Assembly: GCA_006503475.1 (NCBI GenBank) | Contig: RSEH01000171.1 | Location: 41,861 to 105,860 of the forward strand | Length of the DNA stretch: 64,000 nucleotides | Source: Stentor roeselii | Lineage: Eukaryota > Ciliophora > Heterotrichea > Heterotrichida > Stentoridae | Reading direction: 5' to 3' | Part shown: piece after piece, positions 7,535-16,900 of the stretch | Position numbering within the stretch: the first letter of the stretch is position 1 | How the letters are laid out: every line of letters starts with the position of its first letter | The notes under the pieces: model-generated | What the model was told of the DNA's origin: nothing | The model's database searches: none | What the model saw: only the letters and a program-made list of their open reading frames with translations | Translations under genes and position numbers: made by a program

Positions 7535-9085
7535 ATGAGAAATTTTCAAGAATATCTCTTTGATTTAATTGGATTTGTTTCAGGATCTGCTTCAGATTTG
7601 ATGAAAATTTCAAAAAAATTTGAAGAAAAGAAAGAATTTTCAAGGTTGGCTGTCATTTCTGCGAATATTCTTATTGAGTACTGTAAAATGATTGAAAATT
7701 GTAAACCACTTGCTTTAGAACTTGATTCAAGTTTTGTTAAATGTCAGGAAAATTTAGAGTTTTTTAGTGAAGAAGCTAGAGAGTTCTGCTTGGAACTTTC
7801 TGGGTTTGTTGAAAAGGAAGTTTTGGATGTGGAAGGAATAGTGAAGGACTTTGCATTTACGACTGATACTGAATTATCTGAGTTTTTATGGGTTGAAGAT
7901 GAATCCTGTGATCGAGATGAAGGAATTTTAAGGTTTTCGAATATGAATTACTTGGATTCGGATAATTTTTACCTGGATTCTGATTGTTTACAAGGAAAAT
8001 GCAGAGAATTTCAACATTTTTCAAGGATTTTAAATTGCTATGCGAAAATCTTGGCTAAATGTAAACAGGTCATCAAGATCTTTACTATTTTTCAAGTTTC
8101 AGCAGAAAAACACTTTAAAGTACTTGAAAATATCGTTTCTTTAATCTGTCAAAGCTCAAGAACCGATCAAAAACATGAAAAAATAGAAAAAAAACTCCAA
8201 GTTTTAAGCAATTTCGATGTAAAAATTCGAAAAAGTTTTAATAAAATCTGGGAATTTAGTAAAAATTTTCTAAATTCTCTTGAAAAACTTCCAAAAGTTC
8301 GTTGTTTCAATTTAAACATTTCAATAATCAAGATATTTTTAGGAGAAAGACTGAAAAATGTTCTTAATTCCTTCAAAAGTTGGACTGATAAACTCGAAGC
8401 TTTTCATAAAACTGAATCTTTTTCACCTCGAAAGCTTTCAATAGACTCTCAGTCCTCATCAGTGATTTCATCTAGATCAATCTTCAACTATTTCAACCTA
8501 AAGTCACAAATAGATTCAAAAATTGCGAAAGAATCTTTGATAAAATACTTAAACATTTTAATTAACGCAATTTCTTCAAATTTTCCAGAAAACAATCAAA
8601 AAAATCTTGAAATTCTAAAAAATTTGATTAATTTTTTTAGTCTTTATCAAGATTCAGGAGCTGATTTCTTGAAAAGTATTGAATTTAAGACAAGAGAAAG
8701 GAAGATTTTAATGAGAAATTTTAGCAGAAAATACGAATTTACTATTAAATTGATGAAACCTTCTGTTGATAAATTTGAAAAATATCAGAAAACTCTTTGG
8801 AGAACACGAAGTAATCAGAGAGGATTAATTGAATCTCGGCAAGAAATGATAGAACGTCCAGAAAATGATAAGATTTTAAAGAAAAGCAGGGAATCAATCA
8901 GTCTTATGAGGAATTCTCAGTCAAGTATTGTTAAAAATGAGAAAAATTTCACTCATGGAAAAGTTTTAAATAGAATCAGTTCATATACTCAAAATCTCAC
9001 TTCAAGATTAACTGGGAAGTTTTTAAGATCAAGTCATGTAAAAAAGATGCAGAAAAAGGAGGTTTATATGATGTCTTTTCGTTAA
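7535..9085 (+). CDS. Unknown long helical protein
   Basis: 516 aa; family not recognised. The sequence is Lys/Glu/Ser-rich and predicted almost wholly helical, with hydrophobic heptad-like stretches from 1 to 130, 170 to 280 and 320 to 410. Two linkers are less regular: an acidic patch near residue 120-145 (WVEDESCDRDEG, then a repeated YLDSDNFYLDSD), and a Ser-rich linker near 290-315. The basic C-terminus is disordered. There is no transmembrane segment, signal peptide or metal motif. It follows the PX-START gene on the same strand after 38 bp, so a shared role in membrane traffic is conceivable but only by position. The start is the first ATG after an in-frame stop. Confidence 0.7.
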   Translation: MRNFQEYLFDLIGFVSGSASDLMKISKKFEEKKEFSRLAVISANILIEYCKMIENCKPLALELDSSFVKCQENLEFFSEEAREFCLELSGFVEKEVLDVEGIVKDFAFTTDTELSEFLWVEDESCDRDEGILRFSNMNYLDSDNFYLDSDCLQGKCREFQHFSRILNCYAKILAKCKQVIKIFTIFQVSAEKHFKVLENIVSLICQSSRTDQKHEKIEKKLQVLSNFDVKIRKSFNKIWEFSKNFLNSLEKLPKVRCFNLNISIIKIFLGERLKNVLNSFKSWTDKLEAFHKTESFSPRKLSIDSQSSSVISSRSIFNYFNLKSQIDSKIAKESLIKYLNILINAISSNFPENNQKNLEILKNLINFFSLYQDSGADFLKSIEFKTRERKILMRNFSRKYEFTIKLMKPSVDKFEKYQKTLWRTRSNQRGLIESRQEMIERPENDKILKKSRESISLMRNSQSSIVKNEKNFTHGKVLNRISSYTQNLTSRLTGKFLRSSHVKKMQKKEVYMMSFR

Positions 9086-9158
9086 TATCCTGTAAAATAT
9101 TACTTTTATCTATAACTAGTGATAACTTGATGTTAATTCCTTTAAATTATCTTAAAAC

Positions 9159-10430
9159 TCAATAATCAAAACAAGTCTCATTCGCTTCCGACTGATTGCG
9201 TTTCCGATACTTATTCCTCAAACACGGAGAAGGTGTCCTAAGGGAAAACTGCGCAGGTCTATTCAAAACAATAAACATTCTATCAGCCGACTTTCCAAAA
9301 GCCCTTTCCCTGATTCCCCGAATATCTTTTTCAGTTAATTCCAGCTGTTTAGTTTTCCCCTTTTTCTTTAAATCACTATACAAAACTTTCCTCCTAACCT
9401 TCAAATCATCTCTAATCCTTTCAGCGAAATCAATACACTGACTATCAAACTTCAAGTCTAAAATTCGTTGAAAGTCTTTATCTTTAACTTCTCTCATAAT
9501 CCTCTTCTGCATCTGATTGCTATTAATGATCCCAATAGACTCATCAGTTCTAACTTTCAACAAAAAGTCTTTTGCCGTAATAGCAAGAAGTTCGCCATTC
9601 GTAGAATAACACCTACAAGTCATTTCTCTATTCCTTCCCAACAAAATATCATCCTCTCCAAACATCTCACCTCTAGTCAAAATCGCGACTTTTAAGTTAA
9701 ACCTTCCTTTTTTCCCCGTGATTTTCACTTTTTTACTCAATTCAAACTCTCCAGCCTTGACAATAAAACAATGACTCGCCTGTTCATTCGGTGCAAAGAC
9801 GATATTATTTCGACTGAATTTCAAATTTTTAAAAAAATGATACAAATTATCAATATTTCTTCTTCCCCAAGACTTAAAAACTGGTATTTCACGAAGCAAG
9901 TCAACAAAAAGGTTAATTTTTTGAACTTCTATTTTTCCTAAGATTCTCAGATAGTCAGATTTGTTGAGTACTGCAAAGTGACAGTCAGTTAAACAAGAAA
10001 TTGTCGCGTTTCTTGGAGCGTCTTTCAAAAGAGCCAAGTCGCCGAAGGACTTCCCGTCGGACAAGATTGCGACTTGAATCATTTGATTTGGACTGATAGG
10101 GATCAGGACTTCCACCTTCCCGTTGATGATGATGAAGAACTTCAGCCCGACTTCTCCGAAGTTGAAGACTATCTGAGTGGGTCTTACTTGTTTGTTTGCG
10201 CAGAATTCGTACTTCATTGACTGACATGACTCGAAATGGATCAGGTCTGAATTTTCAGACTGGTCTTTGAAAAATTTTACATCTCGTGTTAGGAGTCTTA
10301 ACATGTTTATGTCTTTCACTCGACGACTTGATGGAGGAATTTGGAGCAGATTTAATGTCACTTCTAATGGAATTGATTCAGTTGATTCAAGGGTTTCTAG
10401 AAAGGATTGATGGTGCTTGAATGGAATCAT
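9159..10430 (-). CDS. Cyclic-nucleotide-binding protein with tandem cNBDs
   Basis: 423 aa. Two cyclic-nucleotide-binding domains lie in tandem. The first (about 70-190) has the phosphate-binding cassette SFGDLALLKDAPRNATI, where Arg is kept and the ribose-binding Glu of the usual FGELAL is Asp. The second (about 195-310) has a weaker cassette, MFGEDDILLGRNREMTC, lacking the PR-A element, and may not bind ligand. The C-terminal 110 residues are basic and helical. Tandem cNBDs recall PKA regulatory subunits, but I see no docking domain or clear RRxS inhibitor site, so it is closer to CNBD2-like proteins. A paralogue of the same layout is at 32358-33755. Confidence 0.8.
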   Translation of the reverse strand: MIPFKHHQSFLETLESTESIPLEVTLNLLQIPPSSRRVKDINMLRLLTRDVKFFKDQSENSDLIHFESCQSMKYEFCANKQVRPTQIVFNFGEVGLKFFIIINGKVEVLIPISPNQMIQVAILSDGKSFGDLALLKDAPRNATISCLTDCHFAVLNKSDYLRILGKIEVQKINLFVDLLREIPVFKSWGRRNIDNLYHFFKNLKFSRNNIVFAPNEQASHCFIVKAGEFELSKKVKITGKKGRFNLKVAILTRGEMFGEDDILLGRNREMTCRCYSTNGELLAITAKDFLLKVRTDESIGIINSNQMQKRIMREVKDKDFQRILDLKFDSQCIDFAERIRDDLKVRRKVLYSDLKKKGKTKQLELTEKDIRGIRERAFGKSADRMFIVLNRPAQFSLRTPSPCLRNKYRKRNQSEANETCFDY

Positions 10431-12600
10431 TGATTAGAATTATAGTATTTTTTTTGGGTTAATATGGAATATAGTTTATTGGAGGAGTTTTATGCAGTTT
10501 TAGAAAAGGGATTGGAAAGTTTGAAGGAGATTGAATCAGGCTTGGCTTATCTGTGAAAAAAGACTGGAAATTGAAAAGGTTGAAAATAATTGATTTTTTT
10601 AGTGGGTTGTTTGGCTTATCTGAAGAGTTCACCTTTCTTAGTCGCCTAGGGATTGAAAACACTAGAAAGATGTAGATGATAAGGATTATAAAAATTATCT
10701 TCTTATCCAAGTCCTGTCAACATGCATCTGCCTCTTCATTCTTTTACTTATCTTATGTGTTAATCATGAATGTCTCAAAGTCCTTTCTCCAAGTACCGAG
10801 TCTTGCTAAGGTCAATTAATGTAAGATGATTTTAAAGTTATTCTTAACAAGAAGCAAATTAAAAAAAAAATTTGAAAATTTTCAGCTTGGACTTAAAGTT
10901 TTCGAGATGATTGAGAAGATTTTCATTTTTCGGGTCTTTGATTTGCTTTTTTGATAATTTCATCATCTGACACTTGGTGCATCTTGTTAGGGTTGAAGTC
11001 TCTTTCTTGCTGTTATTTCTGTTCTTGGATTTTTACTTTAATATTGAAAAAAAAAATTTGGATTTAATGATCGCGTTTAAATCATTCAAAATTAGACAAA
11101 AGAAACAAAATTTTAAAGTATATGATGGGATTGCTTTTTTAAGGAAGATTAAAGAAATTGATAAAAATAAATTTATTCTACATCAGCTGGCACAGATTTA
11201 TTAGTTTAGAACTTTAGAGCATTTGGGAATGCTCTGTGAATTTCATCACGGTTTTCAGATTTTGATTTATTTGAAAGAGATGATAAATATACTGAAATGT
11301 ACTTGATGATTATTATTACATATAACCTCTCCGGTAATTATCACAAAATTATTAGGATTTTTCAATACTTTCAGTAAAAGTGGTGAAAATTGTTGAGCAA
11401 GTCTTACTGCTTCTATATTTTCTTGAAAAATTTATTTGAGTACTGAGGTTAAATGAAAATGATTAATTGATTTGACTTCATCATTGAAATGAATATCTTT
11501 TAACTAAAAATATTTTCTCTGAAAATAACTCGACTTTTTTTATGAAAATATTGGATCTGGAAAAGTTTCTTAGGTTTAGGAAAACTTAAGGGTTGTAAAT
11601 TTGAGTTTTTGGTGCCAGACTATTATAAAAAATTCTGAAAAATATCTCATTCATTATCAATCCATTATACAAATTTGGATTATATAAAGAGGAGTTCTAG
11701 AATGTCTATCATCATTAACACACTTTATATTAATTGGCAGCTCCATGCAAAGGAATAATTCTGATTGTAACAAAGATTTTTTTCAAAGGGGTTCACAAAT
11801 AAAAAGTAATTTTTCTAAATTCTTTATTATTTTCGAGGTCTCTAAAAAAAATCTTGACTTAAAACAATTATTGAAATCCAGTCTTGATACAATCAACAAA
11901 AGGTAGATTCTGTAAAATATTTAAAAATATCAGTCTCAACAAAGAAATAAATAAATTTCTTTACTTACTTCAGGGTAAAAGAACTAATTTGTATTGCAAA
12001 AGGTATTCTACCATAAAATTTTAGCTGTTTAGATAGTTAAATCCAATTAGGTTTTTAAACTGATGAATTTATTCAGGAAATAGTAAAAAGAATTTGGAAA
12101 GTAGCATTTGTTATCATCGCCGATAGAAAATATACTGAAGCTAACTCTTATATAATAATTCTTGTTGATAATTAAAATGCGCTGAAATAAGCATGGTTTA
12201 AACTTTATTCTAAAAATCACTTTTAACAAATTCCAATTTCAGTCTTCCAAAAAATCTATTCAAAATTATAAACTTGATAATCAAAGAATTCCTATCACTA
12301 CTCTAAAAATTAAACCCATACAAATTCACCAAATAATAAAGTTCTCAAAACTAAACCCAGATTAAATCTAAAAACTAAACTCAAAGACATTACTCAAAGT
12401 ATCTAAAAATACCAATTTTCTAATCCAATAATTTATAACCCTGATAAGTTTCATTCATCAAAAAGGTCTAAAAACAAATAATCCCTAAATCTAAAACCCT
12501 TGAATAAAATTCCTCACAATAATTAAATCCCAATTCAAATCCAAAATAATACTAAACCATTTTTCCCTAATCCTCTTGTCAATCAATTCCAATCATAAAA
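10431..12600. other. 2.2-kb gene-poor AT-rich stretch
   Basis: No frame with an ATG and convincing protein sequence was found on either strand. The candidates are short, AT-driven and mostly lack ATG starts. One clean hairpin is listed at 11216-11235. A single TGTTAGGG at 10985-10992 is within chance. I see no tRNA- or snRNA-like box elements. It could hold a lineage-specific noncoding RNA. Confidence 0.5.
11216..11235. other. Perfect 8-bp hairpin, TGGG loop
   Basis: AGAGCATT-TGGG-AATGCTCT is an exact inverted repeat with a 4-nt loop, and is relatively GC-rich for this spacer. It lies 12 nt after the TAG of a doubtful 45-codon frame (11067-11204). Function unknown. Confidence 0.55.
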
Positions 12601-13878
12601 ATGAGTCTAATTTGTTCTTATGGGTCATGCAGTGACATTCCAGAATTCTACTGCAAATGTAAAAAACTCGACTTTTTCTGCAAATTTCACGCAGATCTTC
12701 ACTCCTCAGAAGATGAATCAACACACGACCTAGAATCAGCATTTCTCTTCATTCCAACAAGTGAAAAAGGCAAGTCAATCACTCTTCTTCAAGATTTAAT
12801 CCAAGAAAGTGACGATTTCCTTTCGGAAATCAAAGTCCTTACCCAAAAAATCATGAAAATGAGTGAAGACTCGATAAAAAAACTATCAGGTTACAAAAAA
12901 CTACTGAAATGGAACTTAAAAGAACTGATTCAGAATAATCGAGTTTTTTCAGCACCTGAAACAGAAAAACTTGCAACAGAAGAAAAGGTTTACGAAACTT
13001 TGATGCAGTTGAAGACTCAGTTTTTTAGAAATGAAAATTTGAGAGCTTTTGGAACGAAGCTTAAAGGAAACTTGAAATATTTTCAGGAAATTTATAATTA
13101 TTACTCGAAAGACAATCATGAGAGATTTGTTAATAGAAACCTTTGCTTTTTTGTTAGAAATTCGAATAAAATCGTACATTTTGATGCTTTTAAACAGAGT
13201 TTTAAATCGTTTGAAGTAGAATCGATTCAAACTCAGGGATGTTTGGCTTCGATTTGCTTTGTTAATAGTAAATCGGTTTTTTGCTATGGAGGGCATTCGA
13301 TTAATGATAAAAGTGAAGCGTTTTTGATTAATGTGGAAAATCGATGTGTCAAGATTTTACCGAAGGGGGTTCCTAGGTCTTGTGCTTCTGCACAGTACTG
13401 GAATAACCGAGTATATGTTTTTGGAGGGTACAGCACAAGTATCATGAAAAGATCTCATTATTTTGATTTGATCAATGAATCTTGGGTTCCTATTGCGGGT
13501 TTACCTAGCTTTCAGCAAGATACTAGCACAGTCAGCGTTTCAGGAAAGATTGTTATTTCAGGATATACTGACTTTTTATATGCTTATGACATAAAGGAAA
13601 ATAATTACTTGAAATGCTGTGATCATGTAAAAACTTCATATAGCAATATTCTGATACCTTACTTAAATAATATTATTTTACTGATGAACAGATTAATTTA
13701 TATTGCTGGAAAATCTGATCTTTTTAATTGGACAGTTCATAGTTGTTTATGCTCTTTTGAACAGACAACAAGTAAACCCGCGGTTCGAGGGAAATATGCT
13801 TATTTCTATACCATGACAAATGATATTTATCGATTTGATTGCGAGTCCTTTTGCTTAATTAGGTTTAATCATGAATAA
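12601..13878 (+). CDS. B-box-like / Kelch-repeat protein
   Basis: 425 aa. The first 35 residues hold a B-box-like zinc cluster (C5, C10, C18, C20, C27, H30, H34: CSYGSC, CKCKK, FFCKFHADLH). A coiled-coil-forming region of about 120 residues follows (about 55-175). The C-terminal half is a Kelch propeller: FCYGGHS, then VYVFGGYSTSIMKRSHYFDLINESW, then further blades with degenerate GG pairs. This B-box-coil-Kelch layout is common among ciliate and protist scaffold or ubiquitin-pathway proteins, but there is no RING, so it would not be an E3 alone. The start is preceded by a long AT-rich spacer. A second Kelch protein in this window (59135-60010) differs at its N-terminus. Confidence 0.75.
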   Translation: MSLICSYGSCSDIPEFYCKCKKLDFFCKFHADLHSSEDESTHDLESAFLFIPTSEKGKSITLLQDLIQESDDFLSEIKVLTQKIMKMSEDSIKKLSGYKKLLKWNLKELIQNNRVFSAPETEKLATEEKVYETLMQLKTQFFRNENLRAFGTKLKGNLKYFQEIYNYYSKDNHERFVNRNLCFFVRNSNKIVHFDAFKQSFKSFEVESIQTQGCLASICFVNSKSVFCYGGHSINDKSEAFLINVENRCVKILPKGVPRSCASAQYWNNRVYVFGGYSTSIMKRSHYFDLINESWVPIAGLPSFQQDTSTVSVSGKIVISGYTDFLYAYDIKENNYLKCCDHVKTSYSNILIPYLNNIILLMNRLIYIAGKSDLFNWTVHSCLCSFEQTTSKPAVRGKYAYFYTMTNDIYRFDCESFCLIRFNHE

Positions 13879-13988
13879 TTCATTATTTTTTAGGTTTAAG
13901 TAAGTCTAATACTTTATATTATTATACCATGCAAATACTTAAATATATTCAATCCCTCATTAATTTCCTTTAAATACTATTAAAACTA

Positions 13989-16900
13989 TCATAATCTTTC
14001 TTCAAACACAGTATTATCTCCAGGAAAATCCTCATCAGGGTCTCTAGGAGTGATACTAAACTGGGTATAACCTAACTTTCTACTTTCTACAACTCCTCTT
14101 ACATAATTTCTCCACCCTTTCAAAATACTTTTAAGCAAAATTTTTTCTAAGAAGAAATTTGTAGAAGTTTCTTTATGATCTTCTAAAATCTTCTGCTTCC
14201 AATATTTTTTCTGCTGTTTTTTTGTTAGTTTCGAGATGATTGACTTTGTTTTTTTTTCTTCATTTCCAACAATTTTGCGAAAATAAGTATTTGAGTCTTT
14301 TTTCAAGAACTTTTTTTTTAATATTGCGAAAAGAAACTGGTTATAATAAATAAATCCTTCTTTATCAGTTTCTATTTGAAGAGCTTTAAGAAATCTCATT
14401 ATTTTTAAGTGGTCTGTGTTGAAATTTATCCCGAATTCATTTAAGTTTTTCATTATTTCAGGAAGGTCACTGATTTGAACTCGTATTCCTTTTTGATCCT
14501 TTGAGAAGAGGTTCCAGATGGTTTTGATGGGATAGACTGCCTGCTCAAATATAAAAGCTACAGTTTGCGGGTTTTTATCATATTCTTCATAAGACTGTAT
14601 AATAACCATGATAAACAAGTTAAGCATGACAAAAACAACAAGAATCATGAAACTCAGAAAGTAAGTTTCAGCAAGTACCATTCCCTGAGCCTTGCCACAT
14701 TCAAACATGATTTTATACCAGTCCTCGCCAGTTGTACATCTGAACAAAGTAAGCATGGCAAGTCCAAAACTAGCGAACCTCGCAGAATTCAAGGTTCCAA
14801 AAAAATGGTAGCCTAAAATCGCATATATGTAGAAAATCAGCACAAGCAATGCCATCACATTTCCAAAAGCAGGTAATGAGTAAAAAATTATATCTAGTAG
14901 CTTTTTTAATGGTTTGAGTATTTTAAACAAACGTATAAACTTCGATATTCGAAAAACCTTTATCGACCTAATTAGCTGAGGCCCTTTTCTCAATAAGATG
15001 ATACTAGATCCAAGAATAAACGTCAAAAAGATATCCACAAACGAAATAATAACCACACCAAAATCAAAAACATTAGAAAAGCTCGAAAAGTATCTCCTCA
15101 ACCCTAATCCAACGACCTTAAAAATCGCTTCTACCAAGAAAAAAAACGTAAAAATCAAATTACAAGTATCAAGAGCATACAAATAGTCCTTTCCCGCGTC
15201 TTCATACACAATTGCCATAGAAATCATATTACAGATGATAACAAAAACCACAACCACTTCAAAATAACTACTTTCAATAACCCCAAAGCAAAACTTCCTA
15301 ATTTTCCCAGAAGGTGTCTGACAATTTCCACCAGCAGAAGAAGCTTTAATAATAAGTTTCTGCATTTCAATCCAAGTCATCTGCTCCTTAGTTAAAATAG
15401 ACGCTGCAAGTGAGGACTCATGTTTTCTAGCTTCATTAAACTTCTCATAAACGACTCCAACAAACAGGTTCATGAAGAAAAAAGAAGAAATCGTGATAAA
15501 AATCACGAAATAATAAGAAACGTTTGGGTTGAAGTCCTTTACAGGCGCTTTGTCCACATCAGTGGCGTCAATCGCGGAGTACATGATTTCCGGCCACCCT
15601 TCTTCTGAACTAAGAATCATCAAAGTAATAAAAGTATTCCACACATTATCGAAATTCGGCCAAAGAACCTGCCAAGAAAATCCAGATTTTTCGCATAAAT
15701 TTCTATCAAAACTTTGATTTTCCTTACAAATGTAAAGTTTTCCTGCAAATAACGAAACTCCTAAAATAGCGAACATCAAAACAACGATAGCTTGGACTAT
15801 TATCACGTTTAAAATAGCGACAATAGATTGAAGTAATGAAATAACTACGATTTTCATAGAGTTGTTATAGTTTATGTACCGGAAAGGTCGAAGAGTTCTT
15901 AGAAGTCTCACGACTTTTATGTGGGAAATTTGAATGTTGGCAAAAGCGAAGTCGAATATTGAAGAAAGGACGACGACTAGGTCGATGTAGTTCCATTTGT
16001 CTTTCATGTAAGAAGAGTCGCCGAAGATAAACCCACGACTGATGATTTTTATCAGAAACTCAAGGAAAAATATCACAGAAAATATCTTGTCAATCACGTC
16101 AAGTTTACTAATCATCTCATCTGACAAATAAGTGTCAACTGCCAGTTTTACACTACTCACTAAAATAATCATCAAAATAAAATACTCAAAAATCTGAGAA
16201 AACGACAAAAAAATGCAGAACTTTCTAAATTTATTCTCAATTGAAAATAAAAAAAGACTCTTTCCAGGATTTGCTAAAATCGTATTTTTCACTGATTGAG
16301 AATGATTTAAATTCTGTTCATCTTCACTATCACTATTCATTTCATCAATCATTCTCAAATTTCTCTGTAGTCTTTTCGACATCCTAATAGAATGACCTTC
16401 AAAGATCCTTTCCTTCCTTTCCTTAACATCATCTTCAACGTTATTTTCCGAGAAATTTTCAAGTAAAATCGCTAGAAACAAGTTCAAAATAATATAATTT
16501 CCCAAAACAATCCAAGAAATAAAATACAAACAACTGACATACCCAGCGTCAGAATTCATCGCTGCATAAAAAATGCTCTGCCAGTTCTCAACTGACAAGA
16601 CTTGAAAAGTGCTGAGAAGACTTGCGTGAAAAGAGTCAAAATTCGCTCTTGTTGATGATTTGAACTTGCCACTGAAGATTTGCATTCCTAGAATAGTGTA
16701 GACCATTATCAGGATAAATAAGAGAAGGCCGATGTACATGTAACGAGTGACTGACTTGCTGATAACTGCGATGATATGAGCCATTGAGTGCAGGTAACGA
16801 AAAAGCTTGGCAACTCGTAAGATTCTTAAGACTTTAAACAAGCGAAAGACCCGAGCCGTTCGAAAAGCACTTAAGACTGACTTGGTGCCTGATGTGAATG

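Noticed and set aside
10459-10710. Minus-strand frame of 83 codons with a hydrophobic N-terminus resembling a signal peptide
   Set aside because: It starts at TTG, a TGA lies two codons upstream, there is no ATG, and no 15-nt intron connects it to one. The hydrophobic run is what AT-rich DNA gives by chance.
10985-10992. Single TGTTAGGG telomere unit
   Set aside because: One 8-mer is expected by chance about once or twice in 64 kb on both strands. Not in an array.
10974-11204. Plus-strand frame of 76 codons (45 from an ATG at 11067)
   Set aside because: The longer form lacks an ATG and the shorter form is Lys/Ile/Phe-rich with no motif. Mentioned only because a hairpin follows it.
12047-12229. 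Minus-strand 60-codon frame in the gene-poor stretch
   Set aside because: Composition is that of random AT-rich DNA (I, F, K, N, Y) and there is no family resemblance.
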